This document shows, in pieces, positions 47,490 through 56,444 of a stretch of DNA of 62,600 nucleotides. The DNA lies in NCBI GenBank assembly GCA_900095095.1, contig FMBT01000525.1, positions 1 to 62,600 on the forward strand. Reading direction: 5' to 3'. The stretch comes from Fragilariopsis cylindrus CCMP1102. Lineage: Eukaryota; Bacillariophyta; Bacillariophyceae; Bacillariales; Bacillariaceae. The position numbers were made by a program, and so were the translations under genes. The notes under the pieces were generated by a model. It saw nothing but the letters and a program-made list of their open reading frames with translations, did not search any database and was not told the DNA's origin. The number at the start of each line of letters is the position of its first letter. Within the stretch, counting starts at the first letter, position 1.

Positions 47490-48253
47490 GGGACATTATT
47501 TGAAATAAGAAATAAGAAAGTGAGCACAGACAGACTGGGAAACCCATATAAAACTAATAATAAAAACGATAATATCAATTTCAATTTCAATATATAAGCT
47601 AACTTTATATAAACTTACGCAATATAACCACGAATAACATTATTGCCCTGAGAAAAACCAATGGCATGGAAACCATTCCGTAACTTCGGATCTTGTGATA
47701 TCTTTTGCGCAAAGATGTCCACGGAGGCATCCATATTTAAAAAGTATCCATTTTTTGTATCTTCAGTTTTTGTATCACCAGTTGGGATACATGTGACGTA
47801 AGCATCATTCAGTAAACTTGATGTATGGTGACCAATATTGATCATCCCATCATTGAAACAGGAATCGCCCATCCCATGTGCAAATACAACCGGGATGTTT
47901 TTAGTCGTGATCGTAGCTGTTGTTGTTGTTGTTGTTGTTTTTGCTAACAACAAATCATCATTATTCGAAGAATCTTTTTTCCATTCAAAGTCATGTCCCA
48001 CCAATAAATTATTCATCCTTGCAAATTCATTCATTTCGGAAGCAATTTCATCTGCATTGTTTTCAACACGATCTAACATATGACAAAGAATAGGATGAGT
48101 TTCATATAATTCTATAGAATCATGACACGGTCCTTTTACCGATGCGGCGGCGGTTTCTGTTTCCGCATTCGTTGTTCTAATAGAAACAACAGCAACGACC
48201 ACCAAACCAACCAAGATATAGTAGTAAAGAGTACAACGGTAACTGACAAACAT
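46762..48253 (-). CDS. PPT1: Palmitoyl-protein thioesterase (PPT1-like)
   Basis: CDS complement(join(46762..47452,47619..48253)), 441 aa, intact. The N-terminus has a signal peptide (YYYILVGLVVVAVVSIRTTNA). The alpha/beta-hydrolase core starts at VVFAHGMGDSC. The nucleophile Ser is in IGFSQGNNVIRGYI, which runs across the intron (GTAAGT...ATACAG; 166 bp, containing an (ATT)n run) into ARYNTPTVHTFISVNGVNAG. The catalytic Asp is likely in NYWRDP and the His in EGDHLQF. PPT1 removes palmitate from Cys residues of proteins in lysosomes/vacuoles. It is ~100 aa longer than animal PPT1, owing to an N-terminal helical segment, a poly-Thr tract and an Asn/Asp-rich tail. The YR retrotransposon ends ~205 bp upstream. 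Confidence 0.93.
47457..47490. repeat. (ATT)n microsatellite in PPT1 intron
   Basis: About eleven ATT/TTA units, starting a few bases from the intron's 3' end in transcript orientation. Confidence 0.9.
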
Positions 48254-48457
48254 GCTGATTTTTTATACTAGTGTTATGTTTTATCTTGTTCTGTGACAAC
48301 CCAAACAATCACAATTGACTTCTTTCAATCTCTTTTCTTATGTCTTTAAAATCTTTAATAATTGATCGGAAATAGAAGAAAGTTTACAGTTCGAAAGTGA
48401 GAATAAAATATGCAGAAATCGAGCTTCGCGGGATTAGATTCGGTGAAAGAGGGCGTG

Positions 48458-48918
48458 GGCACAGGATTTTGTTAGATGAATTACAAGGTGTTTCACACGC
48501 ACAAATATATTAACTTGAACTTTAATTGATTAGAATTATTTAATACCGGAAAGTGTACACTAGTGTTCACCTTTAGAAAGGGGGGGTCTGCCCGGCGACC
48601 GGAGTCGCCAAAAATCGCCATCTGTTAAAAACAGACAATAGTTTCCAGAAAGATGCCAGTCTTTCTGTCTAAAGCATTTCGTCAAAGATAGTGTTGTCAA
48701 AGTAGATATATTTGAAAAGCCCCCGGCTGTATAAATACAACCTTCCCCGCAGGGCCAGCTTTGACAAGGAGAGGTAGTCCTCGTCCTCGTCATTGAATCA
48801 CCAATCGGATGCCTAATCCGTTCAATCATTCAATTTCAATCTAGCTTCGGAACAGATCAGTTTCGTCAAGTTTAGTAAAACTAGAATCCTTTGAACGAAT
48901 CCAAAATCATCTCAATCC
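48458..48918. repeat. Split direct repeat B, outer copy (element 3' end)
   Basis: 461 bp matching 49189-49649 at a constant offset of 731 with no difference noticed. Starts GGCACAGGATTTTGTTAGAT and ends ATCATCTCAATCC. Contains a TATAAATA box on the + strand near 48729 and a shared 89-codon minus-strand open frame (48560-48829). Confidence 0.95.
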
Positions 48919-48936
48919 AGGGTGGGTGGGCGGGAA

Positions 48937-49187
48937 AATAAAAATCGTACAATAGATTCGGCGGATACAGTTCTGATCTGGAATTGTATCTTATAATCTT
49001 GCTGATTAACTGACTCTAGTCCAAGGGTAAGCTGTTGTATTAACCTTGATATTTCAAAGTTGTGAGGATAACAGCACCTTGATAAATTCCAATCGTCAAG
49101 ACGAGACGCATTGGTTCCAAATGTTTGTGTGGTTCACCTTGATATTTCGTCTGTCCTTGTCCCGTACCATCGTAGCTTTCGCATGTT
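48937..49187. repeat. Split direct repeat A, inner copy
   Basis: 251 bp matching 58841-59092. The two copies differ by one inserted T (GGTAAGCTGTTG versus GGTAAGCTTGTTG) and one substitution (TCTGTCC versus TCTGGCC). It is separated from the next B copy by a single base. Confidence 0.95.
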
Positions 49188-49188
49188 T

Positions 49189-49649
49189 GGCACAGGATTT
49201 TGTTAGATGAATTACAAGGTGTTTCACACGCACAAATATATTAACTTGAACTTTAATTGATTAGAATTATTTAATACCGGAAAGTGTACACTAGTGTTCA
49301 CCTTTAGAAAGGGGGGGTCTGCCCGGCGACCGGAGTCGCCAAAAATCGCCATCTGTTAAAAACAGACAATAGTTTCCAGAAAGATGCCAGTCTTTCTGTC
49401 TAAAGCATTTCGTCAAAGATAGTGTTGTCAAAGTAGATATATTTGAAAAGCCCCCGGCTGTATAAATACAACCTTCCCCGCAGGGCCAGCTTTGACAAGG
49501 AGAGGTAGTCCTCGTCCTCGTCATTGAATCACCAATCGGATGCCTAATCCGTTCAATCATTCAATTTCAATCTAGCTTCGGAACAGATCAGTTTCGTCAA
49601 GTTTAGTAAAACTAGAATCCTTTGAACGAATCCAAAATCATCTCAATCC
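49189..49649. repeat. Split direct repeat B, inner copy
   Basis: 461 bp, identical as far as I can read to 48458-48918, including the TATAAATA box (~49460) and the 89-codon minus-strand frame at 49291-49560. On the + strand this TATA box points toward the antisense ORF at 50317. Confidence 0.95.
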
Positions 49650-50316
49650 CCCTCCCGACATTTATACTTCATCAAATCGTGCACCATCCGGTAACTCATA
49701 CCTGATCAAGGAGTCAGCCTCTTTCAGTATTCCAAAGCCTGGTGCATGATCCACATTGGTAAGACTTTAGTGCGTTTTTAATGCACTCGGTGTCTTGCCA
49801 ACCCGATAACAAAACTCGTCTTTTGTTTCCCTTTTCCTTATTTTGTAATCGAAATTATTTCTTCGCTCGCCCTTCTCTCTGTTTTTCAACGTGTCGCATC
49901 TATTCCTTGTCGCGGCATGGCGCGCGCTCCACGATCGGCTCTCTCCTTTCCTTAACTTCCTTTTGGTCGCGCGTGTGACTGAAACAATATGAATTTCTTT
50001 TATTTCATTCCACGCTCTTCACAAAATCTTTTCAAAACGTGTCTTATCCGTTTTTTCCTGTTCGTTTCCTTTTCTGCCTGGACAGTGATCATTCCGTTTC
50101 ATGTTTAGAACCAATTTCGTAAACCACTCCGATACTGGGTGATAGGACAGCACTCGGGATTTTCCATGGCCTGTTTCCTACTTCCTTCATCGTAATTTTC
50201 CTCCTTTCCTTTTTCTCACAATCTCAAAACAAACTACATTCGAAAGCCAACTTTCGATCTGTTTGCTACTTCTCCTGTATTATCGTTTCCGATTCTTTTC
50301 GCTTTCTAACTTCAAA

Positions 50317-51096
50317 ATGGTTGACAACGGTTCCAAAGCAATTGCCTATGAACTCATCGATGCCGTTGACGTTCCTTCTTCTGTCGAGCAGGGCCTCGTC
50401 AACGCTGCGACAACTCGTTGTGCTTCCCAGAAGAGCGAGCTCTTGAAGGATTCCAGTGCTCTTGTTGCAATTGCAACAATTATCACTGCTGACAAGGCGA
50501 AGCTGCTGCATGATGAGACTAGTCGTGACCTCCTTCGGACGAAAATGGACGAACGTCGCGACTCCCGGAATGATTCCAAAACGGTGTTGGACAATGCCGA
50601 GTCAACTCTCGCGGACGGCCGTCGTCTGAACTCTCAAGTTATCAAGAGGTTCCTCAAACGGCACAAGATGAAGCACTGGTCACGAAAACGCCGCAAGTTG
50701 TTTGTCCCTGCTGTTAAATTGTTGACTGACATGATCTCAAGTCCGGGACCTTTGTCTCGACAGATTCGGTGCGATAACACAGGCCTGTCGCCTAGGTGTC
50801 ATACGGTTGGTCCATCCCTGGATCGTTTAGTAGCTGTCGGTGCAGTTATTATGAGCGGGGGCAACAATGAGCTTACCTGGGAGCTTTCTCCGGCGTTCAT
50901 TGCAGAGTTGGTCGTGAAGCCTGTACCTCCTCCAAAAGAACCTGTAGTGTATTCTTCTGGCTCCGATTCGTCTCAAAATTCCAGCGGCTCTGGTTCTTCT
51001 GACGACGATTCCTCTTCTGACTCCTCTAGCGAAGGTTCCTCTTCTGATTCCTCTCGCTCTTCTGACGACGAGGAATCCGATGATGAACAAGAATAA
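50317..51096 (+). CDS. Opposite-strand accessory ORF of the YR retrotransposon
   Basis: 259 codons from an ATG in a good context (TTCAAAATGG), preceded by a pyrimidine-rich leader. No family recognised. Residues ~1-110 are helical and charged. Residues ~115-130 form a dense basic patch (KRFLKRHKMKHWSRKRRK). Residues ~140-195 (GPLSRQIRC, HTVGPSLDRLVAVGAVIMSG, NNELTWEL) look like a winged-helix unit. The last ~50 residues are a Ser/Asp/Glu tail. Codon-phase composition is consistent with coding, whereas the opposite strand is broken. It is convergent with the YR ORF, stops ~160 bp apart. The basic patch, winged helix and acidic tail suggest a nucleic-acid or chromatin-binding accessory protein (inference). 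Confidence 0.78.
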   Translation: MVDNGSKAIAYELIDAVDVPSSVEQGLVNAATTRCASQKSELLKDSSALVAIATIITADKAKLLHDETSRDLLRTKMDERRDSRNDSKTVLDNAESTLADGRRLNSQVIKRFLKRHKMKHWSRKRRKLFVPAVKLLTDMISSPGPLSRQIRCDNTGLSPRCHTVGPSLDRLVAVGAVIMSGGNNELTWELSPAFIAELVVKPVPPPKEPVVYSSGSDSSQNSSGSGSSDDDSSSDSSSEGSSSDSSRSSDDEESDDEQE

Positions 51097-51254
51097 AAGG
51101 TTGACTGTCCGTAATCGCAAACAAAAGGATGTTATGAAGGAATTGCTATTGAACTCGAATGTGACACTGATACAGAATCACGATCATAGAAAAATAGTTT
51201 TTTAACATATAATAGTTATCACTTTTATTTGAAATATTGGAAACACGTATTGCT

Positions 51255-52811
51255 CTATGGCAAATTAGCCGAGAACCGCGTTAGAGCCAGTACTGACACT
51301 CTGGCATCGGTGTATCGTTCCATCATTGATCCACCAGGGGTTAGACCTTTGGCTCTACACAGCTTCCTCCAACGATTGTTTGCTTCTATGACATCTTGTG
51401 GAATTTGTGCATTTTGTGCCTCGGATGTCGCTCCTCGTCGTAACGATCTGTAGACACTGAATTCCTCATAAACTTTCACGGTATCCGCTAATACCCGTGG
51501 AAATTGTCTCTGAACATCCAGCAAAATTGCATGTAAATACTCATCCATTTCAGCAATGGACATGCGCTTTCCGTTGCGGCCTAGGAACATGGGTCCCTTG
51601 ACCATTCCTTCCTGCCCCTGGATGTTCAACAACCGATTGAACCATTTCTCAATGTTTCTTCCTCCTTTTGTCTTAGACACCAACGGTTGGCAAAACAATT
51701 TCTGTCCGATTTCATTTTTGAATGTACCAGCCAGCATCAATGGAATATGTGGATGCGCCTCATGAGTGACCGCCTCCGTCCAATGCTTTCGCATTGCACC
51801 TACGTCTACTCTGTTGATTTCCTCTCCTCGTAATGCCGCGTAATATCCTGCAATGAGGATACACGCTGTGGTACTTACACTCTTTCTACCGACCGGATCA
51901 TTCTCGAACGTTTTCCACTTCGTTTCTAACACTTCGAAGCTGCTGCTCAGTTCGTACTGACTCAGAGCTCTATCCGGCATCCATACGTCTCCCATCCGCC
52001 GATGAACTCCTATCATAAACCTTTTAAACCAGAGTTGATTTGTCTTGGAGTTGGACACCGATGCTCCAGTGCCATCATCCTTGACGAACGTCGATCCTAC
52101 TCCTCCTTGGCACGTATGTACAAAGTTGGAGTAAAACGACCGTTGCTTCCTCAACGTCTCGTATTGAATGGTTGCTGCGTTCCTTCCTGGGTCCTTGGAT
52201 CGCATCAACATGCCGCAGGCGATCGCCATGCCCCACACGTCTCGTGGTGGATGTGGTCCCCTTGGAGGCAAACACTCTCTTTCGAAACCTAGTTCCCTCT
52301 GATTCGAATGAAACTTCTTGCCCTCCAATCTGTTTGAATTCACTGTTGATCTTTCTCTTGCCCAAAAACTATCCAACGTCGCTCTCTTAATACACACCAA
52401 AGCCAAAGCATCGATCGAATTGGTCGCTGCTGGCAGCCTTTTAGTGATGTTGAAGAAATGACAGTCTGGACATTGAAAAGGAGTCATGAGATAGTCTCCC
52501 TCCCTTGCTTCCTTGAACCTCATGGGGTCATCGTCCTCGAGAGCGCTCTCGTCCATGAGTGAATCGTCGAGGTCCTGCACCTGTAGGACTGGGAACTTGT
52601 CCTGTTCGTCCTGCACGAAGCAGGATCCATGCCAAGCATTTCTGCATTCCTTGTTATCGTTCTTGCGACAACCAAAATTTCCGCATATGATTCCTGACAT
52701 CTCGGGGATTGTCCCATCGCATTTCACGCAAATTTCCTTTCCACGTCGAGACTCGATTAAGTCTTCCTGCTTTCCAAGGTCTGGACGATAATAAGGGGCG
52801 AACAAAAGCAA
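51255..52811 (-). CDS. Tyrosine recombinase with N-terminal PHD-like zinc finger
   Basis: 518 codons. Near the N-terminus, Cys/His residues at about 28, 31, 43, 48, 56, 61, 64, 114 and 117 (CVKC, CGNFGC, C-x4-H-x2-C, FQCPDC) give a PHD/RING-like cross-brace pattern. The C-terminal half is a phage-type tyrosine recombinase: YYAALRGEEINR (~residue 324, first Arg), SVYRSLRRGATSEA (~458, second Arg motif), NNRWRK (~479, Trp in the His/Trp position) and MMERYTDA (~499, nucleophile Tyr). The enzyme would integrate the circular DNA form of the element. The first codon of the open frame is TTG and its start overlaps the end of the RNase H frame by ~158 nt. It is either expressed from an internal start or is the C-terminal part of a longer pol polyprotein. 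Confidence 0.88.
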   Translation of the reverse strand: MLLFAPYYRPDLGKQEDLIESRRGKEICVKCDGTIPEMSGIICGNFGCRKNDNKECRNAWHGSCFVQDEQDKFPVLQVQDLDDSLMDESALEDDDPMRFKEAREGDYLMTPFQCPDCHFFNITKRLPAATNSIDALALVCIKRATLDSFWARERSTVNSNRLEGKKFHSNQRELGFERECLPPRGPHPPRDVWGMAIACGMLMRSKDPGRNAATIQYETLRKQRSFYSNFVHTCQGGVGSTFVKDDGTGASVSNSKTNQLWFKRFMIGVHRRMGDVWMPDRALSQYELSSSFEVLETKWKTFENDPVGRKSVSTTACILIAGYYAALRGEEINRVDVGAMRKHWTEAVTHEAHPHIPLMLAGTFKNEIGQKLFCQPLVSKTKGGRNIEKWFNRLLNIQGQEGMVKGPMFLGRNGKRMSIAEMDEYLHAILLDVQRQFPRVLADTVKVYEEFSVYRSLRRGATSEAQNAQIPQDVIEANNRWRKLCRAKGLTPGGSMMERYTDARVSVLALTRFSANLP

Positions 52812-55385
52812 TCGTTAGTGGTTCAAACATGTCCTTCTCCCAAGTCCCATTCTCCGTCGCTTTGATTGTGAAGCTTGTGTCGGCCAGTTTTCCCAGTTGC
52901 TTTCGCCAGTACCCTGTCATCAATGCCGGACAAACGAAGACATGTTTCGAATTCGGAAAAATGTGTTTCGCCTCGCACATTTGCTCCACCGCAACCTTGG
53001 CCAGCGCAGGTGGCGGAGCCCATATCCATGCTCCATTAGGATCCTGGAACACGCCATGGAACCAATCGGCCGTTGTGGCTACTTTCCAATCGTCCGTGAC
53101 CAGCCATCCCTGTATACGACTCTTCAGCTTAGGGTCTCTGTCGAAGGCGGTCTCATTCAGAGGTAAGTAAGGTAGAAAATCTTTTCCCGACATCACTCCA
53201 CTTGAAAGTTCTCCCCTTGACAATCCATCTGTCCCTTGTGCAATCATTCTTTTTCCCGCGATCCACACAAAGTGAATTATCAAATCACCTTCCATTTCCA
53301 TCTTTCGTAATCCCAATATCAATTGATGAAGTTTTGAATTATTGGACGATCCTCTAAAGTATGTGCGTTCTGCAACCATGTTGTCGGTGAACACCCAACT
53401 TCCGATCCTTTGGCAAGTTCTCCTGATGCAACCATTCGCTTCAACCGGATGACTAAATTTCCTGCCTCACGAAAGTTTGATGATTCTCCTTCCGTGACAG
53501 CCTTGCTCCAATTGCCAAAATCCGCATGCACTTCGTCGGTTCCTTCCAACCAACTGGAAGATCCGAATCCAGCTCCTGATGCGTCCCCTACTAAATACAT
53601 TGCATGCTTGTGCTTTGATCGAATAGGAACGTCAGGTGGATGTTTGTAACACGTTAATTCCAATAGCGCTTGCATGTCGTGCTTCAGCCGTGGCACCACG
53701 TCGACCCACTTTGGAGCCTTCTCTCTCTTGTACTTCTTGTTGTTCACTTGTGGCCTGCGTTTCATCTCTTTCCAACCCTCTTTATCTCGGTCAGACCTCC
53801 ATGAATTCAACGTGAGGTATATTCCCTTAAGGTAAGGGATCAATGTTGTGTAGGTCATAGACACGTACACTATGAACCCCACGTATTGTTCTGTGGTTTT
53901 GAAACGTATCTTGCCCTCTGGTGTCTCCTCTGCTCCTTGACTACCCGCTCCAACGTCTTCCTCCGTGAACTCGTCTCTCAGTCCGACTTGGTGAGCGATC
54001 CACCTTATCTTCTTCTGTAACTTGTTCCACCGTTCTTGGGTTACGCCTTTTGTCACCACATCTCCGTCTGAGGCTATAGTAGCTCCTGCCCACGCCCCTG
54101 GTCTCTGACTTTGAGGTCTACGTTTTCTTGCAGCGTCTTGCAACCCTAAATGACACAGTGTCTTCGCGGTTCGACTGCTGCATTGCCACGCCAATTCTTT
54201 TGTAGCTGCTATGATTCTCATATCGTCGACGTACTGTGCAATGTCTGAGGCTGATTTTCCATCTCTCCGCATTTTCATGATCCACGGTAGTGAAGGATCG
54301 TATTCCTGTGTACCAGGAAGATTTTCAATCACCCTATCCCATTGAAAAGGATTGTTCTCATCTGCTGGATCTCCTAGTGCGATGTGTTTCGCCCGCAACG
54401 CTCCTTGGACCGACGCATACGGTGAGCTTCGCAATCCCATGGCGTTTCGCAACCATCTTGCGACCATCACGCTGGCTTCTCCCCCTTTCATATTTGGATA
54501 TAGTTGAGTGAGGTCGATGCCGCAATACTTTTGCAATGAGGCGTGAAGTGGAAAATTGAGGAACATATCGCCATAATCATTATCTGCCAGCCATGAACCG
54601 GCTATCACCCACCTAGACATGGCGTCAATGGTGGGTAAACTAAACCAAGGTGCCCACAGCGCATTGTTTAATCCAGACTTGGAACCATCGTATACCATTC
54701 GGATGTCATCTCCTTTTGGTACATGAAACATATACATATACGCCTCGATTTGCTTGATGTCTACCAGATCCACATAACCCTTCATCATTACACTGTCTAC
54801 TTTCTTCTTCACCTGCTCTCTTATTTTATCATCGTCGTACGGTGGTTGACGATCGCTGTTGGATGGAGGATCCGTATCGAACATTGGAAGGAGACCTTCT
54901 CTGACGACATCTTGGTAGTCGGGAGGCCATCTCCAGAAGAAGATAGTAGATCCTCGTTTCCATTCCCACCACGAAGTTTCTGCTGCTTTCGCAACCGAGG
55001 CTTCGCCAGCTACTTTTATCGCTTCGTGATCCTTATGCTGCTTTCCTACCCGTTCAAACCAATCATGAAAACTCTTCTTGACGAGGTGCTTCCAATATTT
55101 TGACGCTGCTTTTCTCAACATTCGCAACATCCTGTTCAATTTCAACCTGTCCAACGGGACGTCAACATCCAACTTTGGTTGTGTTGTAGCGGGTCGTCGA
55201 CCTGGACTGCCATCTTTCTTTTGAGTTGGTGGGGGATTCTTGTAGTCAGCTGATTTCCAAAATTCCCCCAGCTTACTGGCTATCCTGTCGTTCCATAAAT
55301 GATACGGGATGGACGCGCCATCCGACCTCGTAGCCTTGTCTTGGTCATGCTCTTTACTAGGATCACTCCATTCTCCATTTTCCAT
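52654..55385 (-). CDS. Reverse transcriptase-RNase H of the YR retrotransposon (one frameshift)
   Basis: The main frame 55385-53319 begins MENGEWSDPSKEHD. The RT core follows VPKGDDIRMVYDGSKSGLN: motif A DNDYGDMFLNFPLH (~residue 269), motif B NAMGLRSSPYASVQGAL and motif C QYVDDMRII (~383). RNase H starts with YLVGDASGAGFGSS (~598) and EGESSNFREAGNL, then the frame is lost. The next part of the same domain, VFTDNMVAE and FRGSSNNSKLHQL with HFVWIAGKRM and GTDGLSRGE, continues in the frame 53394-52654. The shift lies within GGAAGTTGGGTGTTC at ~53390, with no classical slippery heptamer, so a one-base loss is likelier than programmed frameshifting. It copies the element RNA and removes the template strand. 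Confidence 0.9.
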
Positions 55386-56368
55386 GACGTATTCCTCACT
55401 TCGTCTTGTTCTGCATCCTCCTCGACTGTGCTTACTTCGACTTCCGACACCTCGGCTTCTATGGGTGCGTTGACTGGATCCGCTCGATTGCGCTTCGTCC
55501 TCCTGTCTTCACATTCACTTGCTGTCTTGTCCCTTGTCCTTTTGCCGGAGGCCGGCCTTCGCCATGTTGTAAGAAAATACATGCTGGCGACTATCACTTT
55601 TCCTGGTACTTCGTTTTCTATCAAGAGGTTTAAATCCTCCTCTATCATTCGATTTGTTCGTGTATCCGGGAAATCTAATACTCGCGCTTTTTCTTTCACT
55701 AACATTGATCTAATCACTCCTCTTCCTGGCCGAAATATTGAAGTAGCGTGAATCCTTCCACTTCGATTTCCCCATTCCAATAACCCACGCGATGAGTTAA
55801 TTTGGTTGTTCTCTGGTTTAACCACATCCCTTCCGGATTGCATGTTATCCAAAGCTTCACCCAGTTTTCCTGACACGCTTGGTTGAGCGATCGGAGTAAT
55901 TGCGTGCATGCAATTGTTAGATCGAATCTCCACCTGAAACTCTCCATCTGTTACTCCTCCAACTTCATGATGGTGTATCGAATATGTGCATTTCTCTACC
56001 CATCCATCTGGGAGCGTGACTTTGGCCTTCTTGCTTCGTCTCCTTTGTTTCACGTGTACTCGGACGGCGACTGTCAAGCTAGCCATGCTCCATATAGGAT
56101 CGTCAATGGCAGGCCAACTGCCTTGTACCAAAATCGCTTCTACATCGGTCATGCCTTTCCCTTCCATCGCATCGCCAATCCATGGAGGATCGTGCTTGGT
56201 ACATCCTCGCGGTTGCTTCGGACTTCGCATCCACTGCACGCTTCCTATCGCACCGACGTGCCACATCCATGTCGAATAGCGATTCGATATGATTCCTAAC
56301 TTTACTGTAGCTTTGATCAGCGATACTTCAGCTCGCTCTGCTATGTAGTTGTCTCCTTCCACATACAT
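55280..56368 (-). CDS. Uncharacterised ORF upstream of RT (possible pol N-terminus)
   Basis: 362 codons, ATG at 56368 with an upstream in-frame stop. I recognise no domain. The middle has PDGWVEKCTYSIHHHEVGG; later come RVLDFPDTRTNRMIEEDLNL and IENEVPGKVIVASMYFLTTW, then a basic/acidic linker. Its last ~35 codons overlap the RT frame. Reading the RT frame a few codons upstream of its ATG gives EEYVMENGEW, so one base near 55395 could fuse both into one pol ORF. Confidence 0.65.
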   Translation of the reverse strand: MYVEGDNYIAERAEVSLIKATVKLGIISNRYSTWMWHVGAIGSVQWMRSPKQPRGCTKHDPPWIGDAMEGKGMTDVEAILVQGSWPAIDDPIWSMASLTVAVRVHVKQRRRSKKAKVTLPDGWVEKCTYSIHHHEVGGVTDGEFQVEIRSNNCMHAITPIAQPSVSGKLGEALDNMQSGRDVVKPENNQINSSRGLLEWGNRSGRIHATSIFRPGRGVIRSMLVKEKARVLDFPDTRTNRMIEEDLNLLIENEVPGKVIVASMYFLTTWRRPASGKRTRDKTASECEDRRTKRNRADPVNAPIEAEVSEVEVSTVEEDAEQDEVRNTSWKMENGVILVKSMTKTRLRGRMARPSRIIYGTTG

Positions 56369-56444
56369 TTCTTCTGTTGTCGATCAATCGTCTTGGCTTC
56401 TCGGCCTGTCCGATCTAAGTCACGACCCTGAAGGATCACTCGTA

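Noticed and set aside
48560-48829. 89-codon ORF in the B repeats as a gene
   Set aside because: It appears twice because the repeat does. No domain is visible and it overlaps terminal regulatory DNA, so it is probably fortuitous.
48458-49649. LTRs of a Ty1/Ty3-type element
   Set aside because: The internal genes lack integrase and protease and contain a tyrosine recombinase. The repeat order B-A-B...A is not an LTR pair.
53375-53400. Programmed -1 ribosomal frameshift in RT-RH
   Set aside because: No slippery heptamer seen, and host genes show the same kind of one-base breaks, so an indel is simpler.
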